Shown: positions 7,961 to 16,023 of the stretch, one piece after another | Layout of the letters: the number at the start of each line of letters is the position of its first letter | Position numbering within the stretch: the stretch's first letter is position 1 | Source of the DNA: Pseudaquabacterium pictum | Lineage (GTDB): Bacteria; Pseudomonadota; Gammaproteobacteria; Burkholderiales; Burkholderiaceae_C | Assembly (NCBI RefSeq): GCF_005403045.1 | Contig: NZ_BJCL01000001.1 | Span: 620,001-684,000, forward strand | DNA: 64,000 bases | Reading direction: 5' to 3' | Made by a program: the position numbers and the translations under genes | The notes under the pieces: model-generated | Seen by the model: only the letters and a program-made list of their open reading frames with translations | What the model was told of the DNA's origin: nothing | Database searches by the model: none

Positions 7961-9090
7961 CAGGCGTTCCAGTCCTCGATCAGCTCCATGGCAAACCCGC
8001 CCACATCCGTGCCGCCCGGCACGGCGTCCCAGGCCACGGCGTCGGCCATCTGCTTGAAGTGGCAGACCGGCTTGTCCCAGATGACGGCTGTGCCACCACC
8101 GATAGCGGCCCGGGTCGGCGGCTCGAAACTGACGGTGATCTGCCCTGCCCCGTTGGCCGTGGCATCGGCGGTCAACATGCAGTAGTGCGAGCCGACGCCA
8201 GACCCGATCTGCAACCAATCGCCCGCCAGTAACGTCGGCAGCACCCAGGTGGTGGTCGTGCCCTCGGCGATCAGCACCCGGTCGATGCGGATCTCCGGCG
8301 AGGCGCCGGTACCGCTGTGCATGTAGATCCACAGCTGCACATCCACCGCGCCAGCTGGTGCGGTGACGGTGATGCTGCGCCGGTCGTAGCCCAGACCGGC
8401 GCCCAACCAGTCGGCAAAGCTCACGCTGCCCACCAGGCCGCCGCCGGAGTTGTAGAAAGCGCACTCGATGCGCTGGGTGGAGTTGAACCCCAGGATGTCA
8501 GCCGAGATGGTGTAGACCTGCCCGGCCGTGATGGCCTGGCGGGCAGCCAGCGCAATGCCCGCTGCCGACGAAGACGTGCCACCGATGCTGGTGGCGGCCA
8601 CGCGCTGAGCGAAACCATCAGGGCCGCCTGGCCGGCTGAATGCCACGCCCGAAGTCGTGCCGGCGGTGTAGCTGATCCAGCCGTTGCTGATGCCGTCGGC
8701 GTTGCTGTCGATGTCCATGCCACCGAACAGCGTGAGGTTGACGCCGCGGGCGCCTTCCAGCGCGGCGCTGATCGCCCCGGCGGACAACGCCGAGCCGGTG
8801 GTGATGGCGCCCCGCGCGGTGCCGCGGGGCTGCGGGTTGGTCACATCCCACAGCGCCAGGTGGTTGATCCGGCCGCGCAGGCCCAGCTGCAGCGCCTTCC
8901 AGCGGGCGGCATCAGCTTGCAGCAGCGCGGGCACGCTGCGCAAGCTGACGCGCCAGCGCGGCGGCGCGCCTACCCGGGTGGCAGTGTGGCCGTTGCCATC
9001 GCTCTGCTCGGTGTAGTCAAACCGCTGCTGGCCCAGCGAGTAGGCCGCGAGCTGCAGGGCACAGGCATCGGGGAAGGTCAGCACTGTCAT
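7960..9090 (-). CDS. Distal tail protein with carbohydrate-binding-like insertion (376 aa)
   Basis: The N-terminal ~95 residues ('FDACALQLAAYSLGQQRF'-like start, then 'RWRVSLRSVPALLQADAARW') and the C-terminal part ('AVIWDKPVCHFKQMADAV') resemble distal-tail proteins that join tube and tip. Between them, about residues 125-290, is a beta-sandwich-like segment with 'GISNGWISYTAGTTSG' and 'VQLWIYMHSGTG', resembling carbohydrate-binding modules found in 'evolved' distal tail proteins. It overlaps the tape measure gene by 4 bp. The insertion and its binding role are inferred. Confidence 0.72.
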   Translation of the reverse strand: MTVLTFPDACALQLAAYSLGQQRFDYTEQSDGNGHTATRVGAPPRWRVSLRSVPALLQADAARWKALQLGLRGRINHLALWDVTNPQPRGTARGAITTGSALSAGAISAALEGARGVNLTLFGGMDIDSNADGISNGWISYTAGTTSGVAFSRPGGPDGFAQRVAATSIGGTSSSAAGIALAARQAITAGQVYTISADILGFNSTQRIECAFYNSGGGLVGSVSFADWLGAGLGYDRRSITVTAPAGAVDVQLWIYMHSGTGASPEIRIDRVLIAEGTTTTWVLPTLLAGDWLQIGSGVGSHYCMLTADATANGAGQITVSFEPPTRAAIGGGTAVIWDKPVCHFKQMADAVAWDAVPGGTDVGGFAMELIEDWNA

Positions 9091-11369
9091 GCCAGCACTC
9101 CCAGGCGCTGCAGCTCGGCCATCTGCCGGCGGCTGCCGTCGGCCACGATCTGCGCCACATCCTGCTGCACCGCGGCGCGGTCGGCCCGGCTGTCGACGTT
9201 GATGTTGTAGACAGGCGCATAGTTCAGCGCCTGGCGCCCCGCACTGCCGCCGCCGGCCGCTGGGTTGAATGCCTTGGGCACCACGGCCTCCCCTTCATGC
9301 AGCAGCGCGGGGAAGTTGTCGCGCGGCACGTAGTTGGTGCCGGTGGCCAGCGGGGTGGCCATGCGGTCAAACCGGGCGAAGTCACCGGTGGCGCCGGTGC
9401 CATCGCCGAACGGCACGCCACCACCCAGCAAGCTGCCCAGGCCGCTGAGCACGCTGCCAAACAGGCCGCCGGCGCCACTGCTGCCCACCAGCTGGATGGC
9501 CATCGCATCGGCCAGCCGGCTGGTGACGCGGCTGAAGATGGCGTTGCCCAGGCCCTCGGCGAATGCCTTGACGGGGTTCTTGGTGTCGCGGAAAGCTGCG
9601 GCCAGCGCATCGCGCACCTCGGTGTAGGTCTCATTGCCCAGCGGCTTGGCGGCGCCCTCCAGGCCGCGCCGCTCGTTCAGCAGGCCGGCCTGCTCGCGCA
9701 CCAGGGCGGCTTGCTTGCGCAGCTCGTCGCTGTTGGTGCTGGTGGTGGCAATGGATTCCAGCTCATCAGCGCGGGCGCGCAAGCGGGCCTGCTGCAGCTG
9801 AGCGTAGGCATCGGCGCCCAGGGCCAGCGCCAGGTTCTGCTCGCGCTGAGTGCTCACGGCCTCAGCCAGGCGGGCGGTCTCGGCGGCCAGGTCGGCCTCG
9901 ATCTGCTGGCGGTCGGTCAGCATGTCGGCCTGCAGCTGGGCCTCGGCTTTCTGGATGGCGATGTGGCGCTCTTGCTGGTCGATCAGCTCGATCTGGCTGG
10001 CCAGGCGCAGCTGCTGGGCCTCGGTCAGCTTCAGCGTGCCATCACGCAGCTTGACCATGATGTCCAGCGCTTCCTTCTGCGACTGGGTGAGCTGCTGGCC
10101 GCCCTGCAGCTCGGCCGCCTGCTCAGCGCCGCGCACGCCCAGGCGCTCGAACAGCTTGTCCAGCTCGGCGCGCTGCTCCTGCACGGCCTTCTTGGTCTTC
10201 TCGGCCGCAGCGGCGTACTGCAGCTGGCCCTTGGCGGCACGGCCGGTAGCCTCGTCCATGCGGGCCAGCTCGCGCGCGTCGTCTGCCCGGCTGGTGCCGC
10301 CGTTGCGCAGCGCGGAGCGGGCCTGTAGGGCGCGGTCGGTGGCGCCCAACACCTTCTTCTCGAACGCATCCAGCGCGGCGCGGTTGGCTTGGCCGTCGTC
10401 GGTGGCGGCGGCCAGGATCTGCCGCGCCCCGGCGAAGTTCCACTTCTGCATCTCGACGAAGGCTGCCGCGCTGGCGCCGATGTCGCGGCCCATCTGCTTG
10501 AAGACGAAGCCCACGTTGGCGCCCAGCACCAGCATGGTCTCCAGCACAGTGCCCACCCCGCCCAGGGCCAGGGCCAGCACATCGGCCTGGCCGCTGGCCG
10601 CCTTGGCATCGCCGGTCAGGTACTCGCCCAGGGCCTTGCCCAGGCCGATGGTCAGGTCGTGCAGGTCCACCATCGTGGGTAGCAAGCCCATGGCCAGATC
10701 GCGCTTGAGCGCATCCACCCGCATGCGGGTGGCTTCCACGCTGTCGTTGTACCGGTCGGCCATGGCGGCCTGCTCGGCGGTGACGGTGGCCACCAGCTCG
10801 CCGCTGCTTGCCAAGTCTTTCATGAAGGGCAGCAGCTTGGCACCTTCCTTGCCCAGCAGGGCCTGGGCAGCAGCGCTCTTGCCGCTGCCGTCGGCAAACC
10901 GGTCCATGGCCTGGGCCAGCGTGAGCAGCTGCTGGTCGCCCTGCATGCGCTTGAACTCGTCGAAGTTGATGCCCAGCGCCTTCACGGCCTGGGCGGCGCC
11001 GCGGCTCTCCTCGGTGCTGCCGGCCATGTTCTTGGCCAGGCGGCCCACCGCGCTGCCGATGGTGTCCAGCGTGGTGCCGGTGGTGCGGCCCACCTCGGTC
11101 AGCGCGCTCAGGTTCTCCACCGACACGCCAGTGACGATGGCCATGTCGTTCAGCGCCTCAGCCGCGTCGATGCTGTCCTGCACCATCTGCTTCAGCGCCC
11201 CCAGCGAGAGGCCCACGCCAATGGCGCCCAGCGCGGTCTTGGTGATGTCGGCATAGCGCTGCATCTCGGCCGTGGCGCTGCCCACCATGCCCTTGGCCTG
11301 GTCCATGTCCTTCTTCAGCCTGGCCAGATCGGCCAGCATCTGGATCTCGATGGCGCCTGCGATGGTCAT
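9087..11369 (-). CDS. Tail tape measure protein (760 aa)
   Basis: This protein sets tail length and is threaded inside the tube. The sequence has long alpha-helical, Ala/Gln/Glu-rich stretches (residues 1-90 and 360-560), a hydrophobic helix near 240-270, and the family-like 'YNDSVEATRMRVDALKRDLA' segment. The C-terminus carries 'ATPLATGTNYVPRDNFPALLHEGEAVVP'-type residues seen in many tape measures. It follows the tail chaperones, as usual. At 760 residues it predicts a tail of roughly 100-120 nm by the usual rule of about 0.15 nm per residue. Confidence 0.92.
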   Translation of the reverse strand: MTIAGAIEIQMLADLARLKKDMDQAKGMVGSATAEMQRYADITKTALGAIGVGLSLGALKQMVQDSIDAAEALNDMAIVTGVSVENLSALTEVGRTTGTTLDTIGSAVGRLAKNMAGSTEESRGAAQAVKALGINFDEFKRMQGDQQLLTLAQAMDRFADGSGKSAAAQALLGKEGAKLLPFMKDLASSGELVATVTAEQAAMADRYNDSVEATRMRVDALKRDLAMGLLPTMVDLHDLTIGLGKALGEYLTGDAKAASGQADVLALALGGVGTVLETMLVLGANVGFVFKQMGRDIGASAAAFVEMQKWNFAGARQILAAATDDGQANRAALDAFEKKVLGATDRALQARSALRNGGTSRADDARELARMDEATGRAAKGQLQYAAAAEKTKKAVQEQRAELDKLFERLGVRGAEQAAELQGGQQLTQSQKEALDIMVKLRDGTLKLTEAQQLRLASQIELIDQQERHIAIQKAEAQLQADMLTDRQQIEADLAAETARLAEAVSTQREQNLALALGADAYAQLQQARLRARADELESIATTSTNSDELRKQAALVREQAGLLNERRGLEGAAKPLGNETYTEVRDALAAAFRDTKNPVKAFAEGLGNAIFSRVTSRLADAMAIQLVGSSGAGGLFGSVLSGLGSLLGGGVPFGDGTGATGDFARFDRMATPLATGTNYVPRDNFPALLHEGEAVVPKAFNPAAGGGSAGRQALNYAPVYNINVDSRADRAAVQQDVAQIVADGSRRQMAELQRLGVLA

Positions 11370-11680
11370 TGCGGTCGGGCCTTGCGTTGCAGTTCTTCAG
11401 CCACCGCGCGGGCCGCGGCATCCATGGCGGTGATGCACTCCACCTCCCACCCCGTGAGGCGCACGCCGTGCAGGCGTTGCCATGCTTCCACCTCACCCAG
11501 CGGGATGGGGCCGCCTGGGGGGCGCAGGGCGCTCAGCTCACAGAACGTGGCCCACACCTGCCGGCCGGCCGCAGGGGCCCGGCGCAGCAGCAGTGGGTCG
11601 GCCCGGCCGGCAGACTTGGCCGCGCGCTGCAGGTGCACGCGCAGCGTGGCGCCATCGGGCTGGGGGTGAGACAGGCGCAC
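11366..11680 (-). CDS. Tail assembly chaperone, downstream (-1 frame) part
   Basis: The frame is open well upstream of the GTG at 11680 (reading 'PPVFYAQLRAGLIAHAEHQV' before it) and overlaps the end of the upstream chaperone in the -1 frame. The likely product is therefore a frameshift fusion, like lambda gpGT, with the slip at 11724-11730, rather than a free protein. The C-terminal 'GWEVECITAMDAAARAVAEE' is protein-like and conserved-looking. It overlaps the tape measure start by 4 bp. Independent initiation at GTG 11680 remains possible. Confidence 0.75.
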   Translation of the reverse strand: MRLSHPQPDGATLRVHLQRAAKSAGRADPLLLRRAPAAGRQVWATFCELSALRPPGGPIPLGEVEAWQRLHGVRLTGWEVECITAMDAAARAVAEELQRKARPQ

Positions 11681-11700
11681 CTGGTGCTCCGCGTGTGCGA

Positions 11701-12138
11701 TCAGCCCGGCACGCAGCTGCGCGTAAAAAACTGGCGGTCTTTCAGCCCCCGCTGCACCTGGTCGCGCAGCCAGCGTCGGCGCGGGTCGTTGAACGCATCA
11801 CGCGCCGCGGCGGGGCTGTAGGGCTGCGCCGCGCCACGCCAGCCCAGGGTGCAGGCCACCAGCAGCTCCAGCTCGTCCAGCTCGTCTTCCTCGGGGTCGG
11901 TCACCTGCAGCTCGCCCGTCTGCGCCAGCTGGGCCCGCATGCGGCGCTGGCGGGCCAGCACGATGCGGCGGCGCACCGGGTGCTCAGGCCCGGCCAGCTG
12001 CACCACCATGGTGGTGGGCGCGCCGGTGATGGGGTGCTTGATGCGCAGATCAGCCGCCTCGGCATCCTCGAACGCCAGGATGTCGAAAGGCTCGGCCGCT
12101 GCGTCGGTACTGGGTTGGGTTGTGGGGTTGCTGGCCAT
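11701..12138 (-). CDS. Tail assembly chaperone, upstream part (gpG-like, 145 aa)
   Basis: Sits between the tail tube and tape measure genes, the usual place of the tail chaperone pair that coats the tape measure during assembly. It has an acidic central segment ('DPEEDELDELELLVACTLGW') and ends eleven residues after 'DRQ'. The Phe-Phe codons before the stop lie in a T6 run compatible with -1 frameshifting into 11366-11680. Start at ATG 12138. Confidence 0.78.
   Translation of the reverse strand: MASNPTTQPSTDAAAEPFDILAFEDAEAADLRIKHPITGAPTTMVVQLAGPEHPVRRRIVLARQRRMRAQLAQTGELQVTDPEEDELDELELLVACTLGWRGAAQPYSPAAARDAFNDPRRRWLRDQVQRGLKDRQFFTRSCVPG
11724..11730 (-). promoter_or_regulatory. Candidate -1 ribosomal frameshift site (TTTTTTA)
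   Basis: On the minus strand the upstream chaperone reads CAG TTT TTT ACG; six T followed by A allows the A-site tRNA-Phe to re-pair perfectly after a -1 slip. The zero frame ends 9 codons after the slip. The -1 frame continues into the downstream chaperone part. The P-site re-pairing would be on GTT, so this is not a perfect canonical heptamer. Confidence 0.55.
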
Positions 12139-12192
12139 GGGTGGGTGCGGTTGGTGGGTTGGTTGCGTTGGTGGGCCGCTGGGTGGGCGCGA

Positions 12193-13407
12193 TCAGGGCG
12201 CGGCCGAGTCCTGCACGACGACGGTGCTCAGCTCGTTGGCCACGCCCGAGCCGCCGGTCAGCGGCAGCAGCGCGGTGAAGGGCAGCGTCTGCACGATGCC
12301 CTGCTCCCCGTCGCTCTTGCTGGCGCCGCCCAGCTTCACCCGCGGCAGGGTGATGCCCACGAAGTCGCTGGCCGCGGAGTTGTCCGAGGTCAGCACCACG
12401 ATCAGCTCCACCTCGGTCTCGTTGATGAAGGCATCGCGCAGCGTGGCGTCTTCGAAGTAGGCGGTGGCCTGACCGCTGGCGGTGATGCGGCCCGGGAAGC
12501 GCGTGGGAATGGTGTTGCTGCCCACCACCGGGTCACCGCTGCGCGGGCTGTCGATGCTGATGGACAGGCCGGTCAGCAGGGCCACCGCCACGCCGCCCAG
12601 CAGCACCACGCCATTGACGGCCGCGCAGATGCCGGTGGTGCTGGCCGCGCTGGGGCTCGTGAAGTAGCGGCTGGTGGCGGTGGTGACGTTCTGCCCCACC
12701 ACCGGGATGCTGATGGTGGCCATGCCGGTGGGCGGCAGGCCGATATCCACCTTGGTGGGCTGCACGCCGGTGAACAGCTCGTTCTGCGTCACGTCGGCAA
12801 ACCAGTGCTCCAGGCTGTAGCTGACGTTGGTGTGGCCGGTGGTGGGCGCAAACGTGTCTTTGCCTACCACGGTGCAGGTGGAGCTGGCGATGGGGCCTTC
12901 AGCCGCCAAGGCGCTGCCGTTCAGCACGCGCACGGTCAGCACGGTGGCGGTCATCGACTGGATCAGCAGGTTCTTCGCCGTGTTGGCCACGTTCAAGCCG
13001 CCGCCCGAGAGGCGCACCACCTTGCCGCGCTTGAAGCCGTCGGCCAGCCAGTCGCCGGCCGCACGGGTGATGGTGTAGGTGGGGCCGCTGCCGGCAATGG
13101 TGAGGCTCAGGCTGCTGGCGGTAGCGCCTGCAGTGAAGTCCCGACGCAGCACGGCCGAGATCTCATCGGCATAGGTGCCGGGCGACAGCTCGCCGCTGAG
13201 CGTGCCTTCCACGCTGCGCACGCCGTGGCGGAAGTCGGCCACCTGCTGGTCAGGCCGGATCTCGTTGCTCTGGTACGTCTGCTTGGTCAGCGACACATCG
13301 GAGGTGACGCGCCGCAGCAGCTTGGCGCCGCTGGCGCCGGCTGCCGTGCCGTAGGTGGTTTCGCGCTTGCGGGCCAGCTGCTTGAAGACGCCGGATGCTT
13401 GGGGCAT
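12193..13407 (-). CDS. Major tail tube protein (404 aa)
   Basis: Predicted subunit of the tail tube. The N-terminus 'SGVFKQLARKRETTYGTAAG' followed by 'EIRPDQQVADFRHGVRSVEG' is typical of tube proteins of the larger (about 400 residue) type, with repeated beta-strand domains after residue 90. It is placed between the tail-completion protein and the tail chaperones. Start ATG 13407. A C-terminal Ig-like or decorative region is likely, given that the length exceeds minimal tube proteins. Confidence 0.85.
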   Translation of the reverse strand: MPQASGVFKQLARKRETTYGTAAGASGAKLLRRVTSDVSLTKQTYQSNEIRPDQQVADFRHGVRSVEGTLSGELSPGTYADEISAVLRRDFTAGATASSLSLTIAGSGPTYTITRAAGDWLADGFKRGKVVRLSGGGLNVANTAKNLLIQSMTATVLTVRVLNGSALAAEGPIASSTCTVVGKDTFAPTTGHTNVSYSLEHWFADVTQNELFTGVQPTKVDIGLPPTGMATISIPVVGQNVTTATSRYFTSPSAASTTGICAAVNGVVLLGGVAVALLTGLSISIDSPRSGDPVVGSNTIPTRFPGRITASGQATAYFEDATLRDAFINETEVELIVVLTSDNSAASDFVGITLPRVKLGGASKSDGEQGIVQTLPFTALLPLTGGSGVANELSTVVVQDSAAP

Positions 13408-13449
13408 GGTGGGCTCCTGATCGGATGGGGGTGGTGGTGGGCGGTGGGG

Positions 13450-13848
13450 CTACGACTCGTGCACCACCAGAAAGTCCAGCGGCTGGTGAATCAGGCCCAT
13501 GCCGGGGTCCACCAGGTCGGGGCCTGCCACATCGGGCAGGATGGCAATGACGGCACCGCCGCCGATGGCGCCGCGCTGGAACTGCAGCGCCGCGGTGACT
13601 GCATCGCGCAGCGCCTTCACCATCGGGTAAGTGGCGGCCTGCACGTTGACCTGGATGCGGCTTTGCGTGGGGTGCGTGGCGGCCTGCGCATCCAGCCGGC
13701 CCAGGCGCACGCTGCTGATGTGCTCGATGGTCAGCGCCGGCAGCGGCTGCCCCTCTGGCAGCTGGCCTGGGAAGATGCGCGTGCCCACCAGCGCGGTGAC
13801 GGCAGGCGCGGCGGCCAGCAGGCTGTACACGGCGGCCTCGGCGCTCAT
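13450..13848 (-). CDS. Tail terminator/completion protein, DUF3168-like (132 aa)
   Basis: The pattern 'VYSLLAAAPAVTALVGTRIF' followed by 'PALTIEHIS' and a central 'RIQVNVQAATYPMVKALRDA' matches DUF3168 tail-completion proteins, which cap the tail tube at its head-proximal end. It overlaps the gp10-like gene by 4 bp (ATGA) and precedes the tube gene, the usual order. Confidence 0.82.
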   Translation of the reverse strand: MSAEAAVYSLLAAAPAVTALVGTRIFPGQLPEGQPLPALTIEHISSVRLGRLDAQAATHPTQSRIQVNVQAATYPMVKALRDAVTAALQFQRGAIGGGAVIAILPDVAGPDLVDPGMGLIHQPLDFLVVHES

Positions 13849-14354
13849 TCGTCACCGTCCTGCAGCGGTGCGGGCACGGTGAGCCCGTGGCGGCTGGCCA
13901 GGCGCTGCCGGATGTACTCGGCCGTGGCTTGCACAGCTTCCTGCGCCTTGGCGTCCAGCGCCGGTCGCATGAAGGGGCGCGCCTTGGCGCCCGGGTGGTG
14001 CACCTTGCTCACGCCGATGGCCAGCAGCTTGCCCTGGCGCGCGCGGATGATGTGGGCCTTGGTGCCGTACTCCACCAGGCGGGCGTACCACGGGCGCTTG
14101 TCGCGCTTGCTGGGGCCGGCCTTCACGGCTGCGGTGACCGTGCCGCGCCTCACGCTGGTACTGATGCGGATGCTGGCCCGCAGGGCGCCGGTGGCGTCGG
14201 CGAAGGCCGCCGTGCCTTGCGCCTCGGCCAGCAGCACCTTGGCGCCGTTGCGCAGCGCAGCGCGCATGATGTTGCGCTCGATTTGCGCGGGCAGCTGGTC
14301 CAGCGCGGCCTGCAGCTCGGCCAGGCCCTTGACCTTGGTGGTGTCACTGCTCAT
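13845..14354 (-). CDS. HK97 gp10-like head-tail joining protein (169 aa)
   Basis: Begins 'MSSDTTKVKGLAELQAALDQ', with 'LRNGAKVLLAEAQ' and 'YARLVEYGTKAHIIRARQGK' followed by 'ARPFMRPALDAKAQEAVQA', a pattern diagnostic of the HK97 gp10 family (minor head-tail component). ATG 14354 is preferred to longer starts because the earlier frame overlaps the head-closure gene extensively. It overlaps its neighbours by 4 and 11 bp. Confidence 0.88.
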   Translation of the reverse strand: MSSDTTKVKGLAELQAALDQLPAQIERNIMRAALRNGAKVLLAEAQGTAAFADATGALRASIRISTSVRRGTVTAAVKAGPSKRDKRPWYARLVEYGTKAHIIRARQGKLLAIGVSKVHHPGAKARPFMRPALDAKAQEAVQATAEYIRQRLASRHGLTVPAPLQDGDE

Positions 14355-14694
14355 GGGCCCACTCCTGGCAAGACAGTTCCAGGAACTCCCTGCGGCCCAG
14401 CTCGGCCACGCCGGTGATCTGCAGCAGCCGGGCCCCATGGCGCACGCGGTGGCGGGTGGTCACGTCGCCGCGCCAGCGCATGCGCACCTTGGTGGGCCGC
14501 ACATAGGCGGCCACCGCGGCGGTCTGGCCGGGGTTGCTGCCGGGCTCGGCGCTGCTTTCCAGCACCTGGGCCCACACGGTGGCCAGGGTGGCCCAGGTCA
14601 GCACCTGGGCGCCGAAGGTGCCGTCCTTGCTGGCGGTGGCGGCCTCAATCACGACCTGGCGGTCAAGCTGGCCGGCGCTGAGCTGCAATGCCAT
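14344..14694 (-). CDS. Phage head-tail adaptor / head closure protein (116 aa)
   Basis: The sequence 'GQLDRQVVIEAATASKDGTFG' with 'WAQVLESSAEPGSN' and 'LLQITGVAELGRREFLELSC' fits the SPP1 gp16/HK97 gp8-type head closure family, which seals the connector. Start ATG 14694, 3 bp after the connector gene; the end overlaps the gp10-like gene by 11 bp. Confidence 0.85.
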   Translation of the reverse strand: MALQLSAGQLDRQVVIEAATASKDGTFGAQVLTWATLATVWAQVLESSAEPGSNPGQTAAVAAYVRPTKVRMRWRGDVTTRHRVRHGARLLQITGVAELGRREFLELSCQEWAHEQ

Positions 14695-14697
14695 GGC

Positions 14698-15279
14698 TCA
14701 GGCCCACACTTTCTCTGCATCCAGCAGGCGGTCGACAAAGCGGCCCGGCAGCACGGCCACCCGGCCGCTGGCGTCCAGCGCCTCACGCTGCGAGTACAGC
14801 GCGGCCAGCGTCACCAGCAGCCACTGGCGTACCGCCGCAGGCACGCTGGCTGCCGTGGCGCCATAACCTGCGGTGAAGCGGATGCGCACCGCATTCACCA
14901 CGCTGGCGGTGGCTGGCCAGCTGGTGTCGGCAGCCGGCAGCAGCCAGCCGGGCAAGGTCGCAGCATCCAGCGTGTAGGCGCCGGGGTCCAGGGTCTGCAG
15001 CGCACCGGCCACGTCCAGGTACTTGACACTGGTAATGGCCAGCGCTTTGCCACGGCCCAGGCTGATCTCGCCGGCCGGGAAGGCATCCAGCGTCAGCTCC
15101 CAGGCCTGCTCCAGCAGGGCGCGGCCCAGCTCGTGTTCAGCCGCTTCGCGCGCGGCTTGGATGTACAGGTTCAGCAGCGCATCTTCGGTCGTGTCGCCGG
15201 CGGTGATGCGGCACTGCAGCCGCGCCTCTTCCAGGCTGATGGGCTCGGTGGTGGGCGGTGTGATCAGTGTGAGTGTCAT
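14698..15279 (-). CDS. Head-tail connector protein (gp6 / phiE125 gp8-like, 193 aa)
   Basis: Begins 'MTLTLITPPTTEPISLEEAR' and continues 'LQCRITAGDTTEDALLNLYI' and 'AREAAEHELGRALLEQ', a signature of the phage connector (gp6-like/DNA packaging) family that forms a ring below the portal. ATG 15279 is chosen; the longer in-frame extension is low-complexity and overlaps the upstream gene. Confidence 0.88.
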   Translation of the reverse strand: MTLTLITPPTTEPISLEEARLQCRITAGDTTEDALLNLYIQAAREAAEHELGRALLEQAWELTLDAFPAGEISLGRGKALAITSVKYLDVAGALQTLDPGAYTLDAATLPGWLLPAADTSWPATASVVNAVRIRFTAGYGATAASVPAAVRQWLLVTLAALYSQREALDASGRVAVLPGRFVDRLLDAEKVWA

Positions 15280-15289
15280 GGTCGTACCG

Positions 15290-16021
15290 TCATTGCGCCG
15301 GGCGGCGGCCGGTCGCGGTGGTGGGACGCGCACCGGCAGCGAGTGCCGCCGGTCGATCAGCCAGGTGGGCCAACGGTCGTGTGTGCTGCGCCTGCTGAGC
15401 TGGGCGGATGTCAGCCTGCCGCGCGGGCTTGCTGCGCGCCGACAGACTGCCGAACACCACCGCGGCACCGGTTTGGATCTGCAGGGCGCCCAAACCAGGG
15501 GCGGCCTGCACGGCCGGCACCAGGATCTGCGCGCCACCGGCCGCTGCCAGCAAGCCGACCGTGGGCGATGCTGCGCAGCCTGGCAGGGCGATCACTGCGG
15601 CCGATCCAGTCAGCGCCTGCAGCACGCCCACGGCAGGCTCTGCTGCAGCACCGACCAGCAGCCGCGCTGCACCGGCACCGCCTGCCACCACCCCAACGGC
15701 GGCGGTGGCCAGCAGGCCGGGCACGAGGATCTGCGCTGCGCCTGTGGCTTGCAAAGCACCAGCGGCTGGAGAGGCCGGGACGCCGGCCAGGGTCGCCACC
15801 GCCATGCCGCCACCCTCGGCAGCCAGCGCGCCGACTGCAGGCGCAGCCGCAGCGCCGACCAGGCTGGCGACAGCTGACGCGTCTGCCGGGGCGAACAGCA
15901 GATCGCCGGCCACAGCCGGCCCGGCGCTAGCTGGGCCAGCCGGCACCAGCGGCACCTGCCCACGGTAGCGGGGCCGGCGAAGCAGGCTGGTGATGGCGTT
16001 GACCTGGCCGTTGATGGGCAT
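15290..16021 (-). CDS. Ala/Gly/Val-rich repeat protein of the virion cassette (243 aa)
   Basis: From about residue 45 to 195 it is built from roughly six degenerate repeats of 22-24 residues on the scheme hydrophobic-L-x-G-x-x-A-x-P-x-VG-x-L-x-A-x-G-(G/S)-A, for example 'LVGAAAAPAVGALAAEGG' and 'LAGVPASPAAGALQATGA'. The regular Gly/Val/Ala spacing suggests a repetitive beta or fibrous fold. The last 45 residues are Arg/Pro/Ala-rich and different. It lies between the connector and other virion accessory genes, so a structural or surface role is inferred. No family recognised. Confidence 0.6.
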   Translation of the reverse strand: MPINGQVNAITSLLRRPRYRGQVPLVPAGPASAGPAVAGDLLFAPADASAVASLVGAAAAPAVGALAAEGGGMAVATLAGVPASPAAGALQATGAAQILVPGLLATAAVGVVAGGAGAARLLVGAAAEPAVGVLQALTGSAAVIALPGCAASPTVGLLAAAGGAQILVPAVQAAPGLGALQIQTGAAVVFGSLSARSKPARQADIRPAQQAQHTRPLAHLADRPAALAAGARPTTATGRRPAQ

Positions 16022-16023
16022 GC

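Noticed and set aside
11482-15930. Plus-strand open frame of 1482 codons
   Set aside because: It is the antisense shadow of six well-supported minus-strand tail and head genes; composition is Ala/Arg/Gly-rich without domain patterns.
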